In this document: in pieces, positions 13,394 to 18,147 of the stretch
Layout: each line of letters opens with the position of its first letter
Numbering within the stretch: the first letter of the stretch is position 1
Notes under the pieces: model-generated
The model's database searches: none
The model's input: only the letters and a program-made list of their open reading frames with translations
Told to the model about the DNA's origin: nothing
Program-made: the position numbers and the translations under genes
Assembly: GCA_024640445.1 (NCBI GenBank)
Contig: JAHEEZ010000054.1
Location: forward strand, 1 to 18,147
Origin: Acidobacteriota bacterium
GTDB taxonomy: Bacteria > Acidobacteriota > Blastocatellia > Pyrinomonadales > Pyrinomonadaceae
Direction: 5' to 3'
Length of the DNA: 18,147 nucleotides

Positions 13394-14440
13394 TTAACTG
13401 CCGGTCATCAGCGAGTTATCCCATTTGACCCGCTTCAGGAGCTCGATATCCGAGAGCATCTTGCCCGTTCCGAGCACCACTGACGAAAGCGGATCGTCGG
13501 CGACCACGACCGGAAGGCCGGTCTCGATCATCAGTCTCTTGTCGAGATTCTTGAGAAGCGCGCCGCCGCCTGTAAGCACTATTCCGCGTTCGACAATGTC
13601 GGCGGAAAGTTCGGGCGGAGTCCTTTCGAGCGCCACGCGCACGGCATTCACGATCGTGGAAACCGAATCGGAGAGCGCCTCGCGGACCTCTTCGTCCGTC
13701 ATATTGATGGTCTTGGGAATTCCTTCGATCAGGTTGCGGCCGCGGACTTCCATCGAGAGAGACTCGTCAAGCGGAAACGCCGATCCGAGGGAGATCTTGA
13801 TCGCTTCGGCCGTCCTTTCGCCGATCAGGAGGTTGTACTTGCGCTTGATGAACTGCGTGATCGATTCGTCCATTTCGTTACCGGCAACGCGGACTGCGCG
13901 CGAGTAAACGATTCCCGAAAGCGAGATGACCGCGATGTCGGTGGTGCCGCCGCCGATATCGACGACCATGTTTCCGTGCGGTTCCGTGATCGGAAGCCCG
14001 GCGCCGATCGCCGCCGCCATCGCTTCCTCGACAAGATAAACCTCGGACGCCTTCGCCCGGTATGCGGAATCCTCAACCGCGCGGCGCTCGACCTGGGTGA
14101 TCTCGGAGGGTATCCCGATCACGACCCTGGGACGGACCCAGGATTTGCCGTTATGAGCTTTGCGGATAAAGTGCTGAAGCATCTTCTCCGTGACCTCGAA
14201 GTTGGCGATCACGCCATCCTTCATCGGCCTGATGGCCACGATGTTGCCCGGGGTTCTTCCGAGCATCTCTTTCGCGTCGCGTCCCACCGCTTCGACCTGG
14301 TTGGTCACCTTGTTTATCGCCACGATCGAGGGTTCGCTGACCACAATGCCGCGGCCTTTCGCGTAGACCAAGGTGTTCGCCGTTCCGAGATCGATCGCGA
14401 GATCGCTGGAAAATAAACTAAATAAAGACTTTAATGCCAT
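13394..14440 (-). CDS. mreB: Rod-shape-determining actin-like protein MreB
   Basis: Bacterial actin that forms membrane-bound ATP-binding filaments and guides side-wall synthesis. It is full length at 348 residues. The N terminus MALKSLFSLFSSD is a likely amphipathic membrane-binding helix. Phosphate-1 loop DLAIDLGTANTLVY (13-26), phosphate-2 loop VVDIGGGTTDIAVIS (159-173) and adenosine motif GIVLTGGGALLKNLD (286-300) are intact, as is the VVIGIPSEITQVERRA stretch (106-121). It is the first gene of the elongation cluster, and its promoter should lie in the 302 bp upstream, which it shares with a divergent gene. The ATG at 14440 has no clear ribosome site, only an A/T-rich leader. Confidence 0.98.
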   Translation of the reverse strand: MALKSLFSLFSSDLAIDLGTANTLVYAKGRGIVVSEPSIVAINKVTNQVEAVGRDAKEMLGRTPGNIVAIRPMKDGVIANFEVTEKMLQHFIRKAHNGKSWVRPRVVIGIPSEITQVERRAVEDSAYRAKASEVYLVEEAMAAAIGAGLPITEPHGNMVVDIGGGTTDIAVISLSGIVYSRAVRVAGNEMDESITQFIKRKYNLLIGERTAEAIKISLGSAFPLDESLSMEVRGRNLIEGIPKTINMTDEEVREALSDSVSTIVNAVRVALERTPPELSADIVERGIVLTGGGALLKNLDKRLMIETGLPVVVADDPLSSVVLGTGKMLSDIELLKRVKWDNSLMTGS

Positions 14441-14742
14441 GTTCTATAAAACGTCCGTTAAATTTTAAGCTGGAATGCCGGCTTAGGAAATTTGAGATCG
14501 CAGAGTCTGAAGGCCCGAATAGTAGCAAGCAAACTGCGGACTTGCAGATCGATATATTAACCACTAAGCATACACCGAACCTGTCCGTATTTGCCAATCA
14601 AAAGCCCTGTTTCACTCGATTTTTTTCGGAATCACGGAGTGACGGCAACCTCGCCCGCCGGTACTCTCCAAGTCGGCCGTATGTTATTCTAAAATCAAAG
14701 ATAATAAAGGTGTTTAGAGACGCCGTTGACTTGGAGGCTGAT
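14441..14742. promoter_or_regulatory. Divergent intergenic region between mreB and the eRF1-like gene
   Basis: These 302 bp are more A/T-rich than the genes and must carry promoters for both sides. I find no convincing -35/-10 pair. Isolated -10-like boxes are TAAAAT (14690-14695) and GATAAT (14700-14705) on the plus strand, and TAATAT within the A/T-rich stretch 14551-14560 on the minus strand. Small inverted repeats are AAGCTGG/CCGGCTT (14468-14485) and TCACTC/GAGTGA (14612-14617, 14637-14642), the latter enclosing a T7 run. No coding potential or RNA gene is recognised. Confidence 0.4.
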
Positions 14743-15156
14743 ATGAAACCAAGAAAGCTCATGGGAGTCTGGCTTGACGGTTCCAAAGCCGTTGTGGTGT
14801 CTGTCGACGGAAGCGATTCCGCCGTTTCGACAATTCCATCGGGCATTGATACGCACGAGAGGATCGAAGGCGAGGGCAACCAAACGGGCCGTTTCGGGAA
14901 CCAGTTCGTCGAAGACGAACGGGCCAAGGAAAGACAGATCGAGGATCTGGAGAGCAAGTATCTTGAACAGGTGTTCAAGAAGGTCTCGTCCGCTGATCAA
15001 CTTCTCGTGTTCGGACCTGCCCAAATGAAGACGAAGTTCGAGAAACTCTACCAGTCCGAAACGGGACCGAAGCCGAACCTTCGAGGAGTCGAACCCGCGG
15101 ATTCGATGACCGAAAACCAGATTGCCGCATACGTGCGGGAGTTTTACGGTAAATAG
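14743..15156 (+). CDS. Small eRF1-like / 'translational machinery' family protein
   Basis: Cytosolic protein of 137 residues resembling short bacterial proteins often annotated as host-attachment or translational machinery protein, which belong to the eRF1/Pelota domain-like (baeRF) group. Matching features from memory of that family: an N-terminal MGVWLDGSKAVVVSVDG strand pair (7-23, like GLWIDHREAVIV), a charged helix after FVEDERAKERQIEDLESKYL (55-74), the core LLVFGPAQMKTKFEKL (87-102, like LIFGPGEAK), and GVEPADSMTENQIAAYVREF (115-134, like VETADKMTDRQI). No GGQ motif is present, so it should not release peptides itself. The ATG at 14743 has GGAGG five nt upstream, which rules out the open frame extending back to 14434. 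It is followed 22 nt later by a thioesterase gene, probably in one transcript. Role unknown; ribosome-linked function is inference. Confidence 0.7.
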   Translation: MKPRKLMGVWLDGSKAVVVSVDGSDSAVSTIPSGIDTHERIEGEGNQTGRFGNQFVEDERAKERQIEDLESKYLEQVFKKVSSADQLLVFGPAQMKTKFEKLYQSETGPKPNLRGVEPADSMTENQIAAYVREFYGK

Positions 15157-15178
15157 GACCTGAGGCCGGAACTACTGA

Positions 15179-15583
15179 ATGGACAGAATACGCGAGAGTT
15201 TCGGCCGCCAGGCGTTTATGCGGACCATCGGCGCCGAACTGGTCTCTTGTGAACCGGGAAAGGTTTCGATCGCATGCGGACGGTCCGAGGGGATCCTGCA
15301 GCAGCACGGATACGTTCATGCGGGTGTGCTCGCATCGATCGCGGATTCGGCCTGCGGCTATGCCGCGCTAACGGTGATGCCGGAAGATGCAGACGTCGTT
15401 TCGGTCGAGTTCAAGATCAACATGCTCCGTCCTTGCACCGCGGAACGGATCATCGCTACCGGAAGTGTCATCAAGGCCGGACGGACTCTTGTCATATGCG
15501 AGGCGGATGTGACCGACGAAGACGGACAGACTCTGCTCGCAAAAATGACCGCGACGATGTTCACCGTTCGCGGTCAGGTTTGA
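15179..15583 (+). CDS. PaaI-family hotdog-fold thioesterase
   Basis: Predicted cytosolic acyl-CoA thioesterase of 134 residues, single hotdog domain, probably a homotetramer as in the family. The central helix motif HGYVHAGVLASIADSACGYAA (43-63) carries His47 and Asp56; their 9-residue spacing equals the His52/Asp61 pair of E. coli PaaI, and Asp56 is the likely catalytic residue. SVEFKINMLRPC (75-86) and TGSVIKAGRTLVICEADV (94-111) are the usual strand motifs. The ATG at 15179 has GAGGCCGGA upstream. It shares a likely transcript with the eRF1-like gene and converges on lon with only 16 nt between stop codons and no terminator visible there. The acyl substrate is unknown. Confidence 0.9.
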   Translation: MDRIRESFGRQAFMRTIGAELVSCEPGKVSIACGRSEGILQQHGYVHAGVLASIADSACGYAALTVMPEDADVVSVEFKINMLRPCTAERIIATGSVIKAGRTLVICEADVTDEDGQTLLAKMTATMFTVRGQV

Positions 15584-15599
15584 TAACGGTCCAAAGCGT

Positions 15600-18080
15600 C
15601 TATTTCTCTTTAGCCACAAGACGTTCGCTTCCCGGATCCGAATTACCTTCTTGCGATGCCGCCGCGTAATCGTCCGATTCTCTCGGCTTCGAGGAATCTT
15701 CCGGTTCTAGCGCCGCTTCAAGCACGTCTGAGATCTTCGCGGCAAATATGATTTCCAGGTCCTTTCTCACATCTTCCGGGATCTCATCGACAACTGCCTC
15801 ATTCTGCGCCGGCATTATGATCCTTCGGATACCTGCCCTGTGAGCGGCGAGGACCTTCTCTTTTACGCCTCCGACAGGAAATACCAGACCCGACAAAGTG
15901 ATCTCGCCGGTCATCGCCGTGTCCGAACGGACCCTTCTGCCCGTGTAAAGCGACGCAAGCGCAGCGGTCATCGTCACACCCGCTGAAGGCCCGTCCTTCG
16001 GTATCGCACCCGCGGGCACGTGAAGATGGATCCCGTTTTCCTTGATCTCATCGACATCGATGCCTAGTTCCTTGGCATGCGACCAAAGATAACTTCTGGC
16101 GGCCATTGCCGATTCCTTCATCACGTCGCCCAACTGCCCCGTGAGAGTCAGCCCCGAAGAACCCGGCAGTTTGATGGCTTCAATAAAGAGCACCTGCCCG
16201 CCCATCTCCGTCCACGCCATACCCGTCGCGACGCCCGGCTGAAGTTCGGTTCTCGCCTGTTCAGGATAAAATCGAGGACCTCCGAGATATCCCCGCACGT
16301 CCTCAGGCTTAATAACGAATTTTCCGCTTTCTCCAAGCGCTACCTTGAAAGCGACCTTTCGAGCGATGTTTCCCAGGGTTCTCTCAAGCTGTCTGACGCC
16401 CGCCTCGCGGGTGTACCGCGAAGTGATCAGATTAACGGTGTCGTCCGTAATCTCGATCCTGTCGGAATCCAGCCCTTTCTCTTCGATCTGTCTCGGGATC
16501 AGGTACTGTTTCGCGATGTTGAGTTTTTCCTGGTCGCTGTATCCCGCGAGCGAAATGATCTCCATACGGTCACGGAGAGGCATCGCGATCGGCGCCAGCT
16601 GATTCGCCGTCGCGATGAAGAAGACCTTCGAAAGATCGAACGGCATGTCCAGATAGTGATCCCGGAACGTGTTGTTTTGCTGGGGATCGAGGATCTCAAG
16701 CAGCGCCGAAGCCGGATCGCCCCTGTAATCGTTTCCGAGCTTGTCGATCTCATCGAGCATCATCACCGGGTTGTTCACGCCGACGCGTCTGAGCGCCTGA
16801 ATAATGCGGCCCGGCATCGCACCGATGTATGTCCGGCGATGACCCCGAAGTTCCGCCTCGTCGCGCATTCCTCCAAGCGAAAATCGCTCGAACTCGCGGC
16901 CCAGCGCCCGGGCGATCGATCTGCCAAGCGAGGTCTTGCCGACGCCCGGTGGTCCGACGAAAAGAAGGATCGGGCTCTTGGAATCCGGTCGCAGCTTAAC
17001 GACCGCCAGGAACTCAAGGATCCTTTCCTTCACGTCTTCAAGACCGTAATGGTCCTCGTCGAGGATCTGTCGCGCTTCTTCCAAATCGAGTTTTTCGGGG
17101 CTCGACTTCTTCCACGGCAGTTCGAGAACATATTCCAGATATGTCCTGATCACGTGGAAATCAGGAGCCGATTGCGGAAGCTGCTCCATCCGCCGCAGTT
17201 CCCTTTCGGCTTCCTTTCTGACGCTTTCGGGAAGGTCAGCCTGGTCAAGGCGTTCCCGGAGCTGGTCCGCCTCGGCTTTTTCGCCGGTATCGTCCTCGCC
17301 AAGCTCTTTCTGAATCGCCTTCATCTGCTGGCGCAGAACATAATCGCGCTGCGCCTTGTCCATCTCGCTCTGCGCCTCGGTCGCGATCTTCGTGCGGAGC
17401 TGCATTATCTCGACCTCTCTTGAGAGAGAGGCGTGGGAAAGCGTTAGCAATTCATCGACTGTCGAGGCCTCGAGCATCGCCTGTTCGTTCTCTTCTCCCA
17501 GATCGAGCACAGACCCCAGGAAATACGAAAGCTGCACCGGATCTTCCTGGGACATCACGGACATGCGAATTTCCTGAGGAACCTGAGGAAGCATCGCAAG
17601 CGCCTGCTGAATCAATCCCTGGACGTTTCGTTTGAGCGCCTCGACCTCTTCCTGATTTTCCACTGTAAGTTCGGGAAGGACCTCGACGCGGGCTTTCAAG
17701 AACGGCTCTGACTGGGAAAACTCCAGTACGCGGAAGCGGTCGACTCCCTGAACGACCAGCTGCATCACGTCCTCGGCGCGCATCATCCGCTTGATGGTGA
17801 CCATCGTCCCGACCGTGAACAGGTCTTCGGGTTTGGCGTCGCTGCCTTCGACATCTTTGGTCTTGACAGTGACGCAACCGAGAATCTTTTCCTCGGTAGC
17901 AAGCGCGAATTCGACAGCCTTCACTGAGCGTGCGCGGCCGACGGCGAGGGGGACGACCGTCTGAGGAAACAGCGTCGTGTTCTGCAGAGGCAGTATCGTC
18001 AGTTCGAACGGCTCGCGCGGCGCCGTCGGAGTTGTTTCAGTATCCTGCTCCGGTTCTTTCTCTTTTGTATTGTCGACCAT
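15600..18080 (-). CDS. lon: ATP-dependent Lon protease (LonA type)
   Basis: Soluble homo-oligomeric AAA+ protease that degrades misfolded and regulatory proteins. The 826 residues contain a LON substrate-binding N domain (about 25-225), a coiled-coil region (225-330), and an AAA+ module with Walker A GPPGVGKT (376-383) and Walker B VMMLDEID (439-446). The Ser-Lys protease domain has Ser699 in PKDGPSAG and Lys742 in GGVKEK; the 43-residue spacing equals E. coli Ser679/Lys722. An acidic, Ser-rich tail (about 793-826) follows. The start is placed at the ATG at 18080 (CGGAA 6 nt upstream) rather than an in-frame GTG at 18104 that would add eight residues. The 67 nt upstream show a small hairpin (CACGG/CCGTG, 18102-18119) but no sure promoter or CIRCE-type operator. 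Confidence 0.97.
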   Translation of the reverse strand: MVDNTKEKEPEQDTETTPTAPREPFELTILPLQNTTLFPQTVVPLAVGRARSVKAVEFALATEEKILGCVTVKTKDVEGSDAKPEDLFTVGTMVTIKRMMRAEDVMQLVVQGVDRFRVLEFSQSEPFLKARVEVLPELTVENQEEVEALKRNVQGLIQQALAMLPQVPQEIRMSVMSQEDPVQLSYFLGSVLDLGEENEQAMLEASTVDELLTLSHASLSREVEIMQLRTKIATEAQSEMDKAQRDYVLRQQMKAIQKELGEDDTGEKAEADQLRERLDQADLPESVRKEAERELRRMEQLPQSAPDFHVIRTYLEYVLELPWKKSSPEKLDLEEARQILDEDHYGLEDVKERILEFLAVVKLRPDSKSPILLFVGPPGVGKTSLGRSIARALGREFERFSLGGMRDEAELRGHRRTYIGAMPGRIIQALRRVGVNNPVMMLDEIDKLGNDYRGDPASALLEILDPQQNNTFRDHYLDMPFDLSKVFFIATANQLAPIAMPLRDRMEIISLAGYSDQEKLNIAKQYLIPRQIEEKGLDSDRIEITDDTVNLITSRYTREAGVRQLERTLGNIARKVAFKVALGESGKFVIKPEDVRGYLGGPRFYPEQARTELQPGVATGMAWTEMGGQVLFIEAIKLPGSSGLTLTGQLGDVMKESAMAARSYLWSHAKELGIDVDEIKENGIHLHVPAGAIPKDGPSAGVTMTAALASLYTGRRVRSDTAMTGEITLSGLVFPVGGVKEKVLAAHRAGIRRIIMPAQNEAVVDEIPEDVRKDLEIIFAAKISDVLEAALEPEDSSKPRESDDYAAASQEGNSDPGSERLVAKEK

Positions 18081-18147
18081 AGAATTTCCGGGAAAATAAA
18101 ACACGGGCTGATGACCGTGCTGATCTAATCCGCCAAGATGCCGTTCG

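Noticed and set aside
14608..14645. T7 run with a 6-bp inverted repeat as a possible terminator
   Set aside because: The T-run is inside the loop, not after the stem, and no gene ends here.
14434..14742. Upstream in-frame extension of the eRF1-like gene
   Set aside because: It would overlap the mreB start and the shared promoter region. The ATG at 14743 has a strong GGAGG site and matches the family's N terminus.
15584..15599. Terminator between the thioesterase and lon
   Set aside because: Only 16 nt separate the stop codons and no stem or T-run is visible. Termination there must use other means.
16077..17423. Long open frame (448 codons) on the plus strand
   Set aside because: Antisense to lon, with composition typical of a shadow frame. 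lon has all its catalytic motifs in frame.
1..18147. CRISPR array, tRNA/rRNA genes, insertion sequences, prophage or defence genes
   Set aside because: Reading both strands showed no regularly spaced repeats, cloverleaf-like segments, transposase or integrase motifs, or toxin-antitoxin pairs.

Overview
The window reads as a stretch of bacterial chromosome with no sign of mobile DNA, CRISPR or RNA genes. Codon use and base composition look even throughout. The organism is probably a Gram-negative rod-shaped bacterium: it has MreBCD, PBP2, RodA, a lipoprotein with a Ser/Asn-rich linker after the lipobox cysteine, and octanoyltransferase LipB. The Asn/Ser-rich lipoprotein linker, the isolated small secreted proteins and the gene mix remind me of Acidobacteriota, class Blastocatellia (Pyrinomonas-like). 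That placement is inference from style, not proof.

Left part (1-5950): a series of short, mostly unrelated transcription units. A quinone oxidoreductase of the PIG3 type is cut by the left edge (minus strand). It is preceded by a small hypothetical gene, with a strong hairpin and T-run between them. Next, on the plus strand, come a two-helix PepSY-type membrane protein and a secreted thioredoxin-fold protein that lacks the second active-site cysteine. This pair converges on a secreted hypothetical protein across a 114-bp cluster of TGATCA palindromes. lipB is divergent from that gene, and is followed by a lipoprotein with two similar domains and an esterase (COG4947-like). A perfect bidirectional terminator closes this part.

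Middle (5969-14440, all minus strand): a complete cell-elongation (Rod complex) cluster, transcribed mreB - mreC - mreD - mrdA (PBP2) - rodA - class A PBP. Gaps are 15-18 nt, except 85 nt with a stable hairpin between mreB and mreC. MreB filaments, the MreC/MreD scaffold, the RodA glycosyltransferase with its PBP2 transpeptidase, and a bifunctional PBP1A-like enzyme would together build the side wall. Points of interest are an unusual C-terminal RodA motif, a possible Cys3His metal site in PBP2, and long Pro/Ala-rich periplasmic tails on both PBPs.

Right part (14441-18147): a 302-bp divergent intergenic region, then a two-gene plus-strand unit (a small eRF1-like or 'translational machinery' protein and a PaaI-type hotdog thioesterase). 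This converges on a full-length Lon protease gene on the minus strand.

Most of the window is ordinary core-genome content, and I did not find a clear new multi-gene system. The best leads are the hairpin only 17 nt upstream of the quinone oxidoreductase start, the TGATCA palindrome cluster, and the active-site deviations noted in individual proteins.
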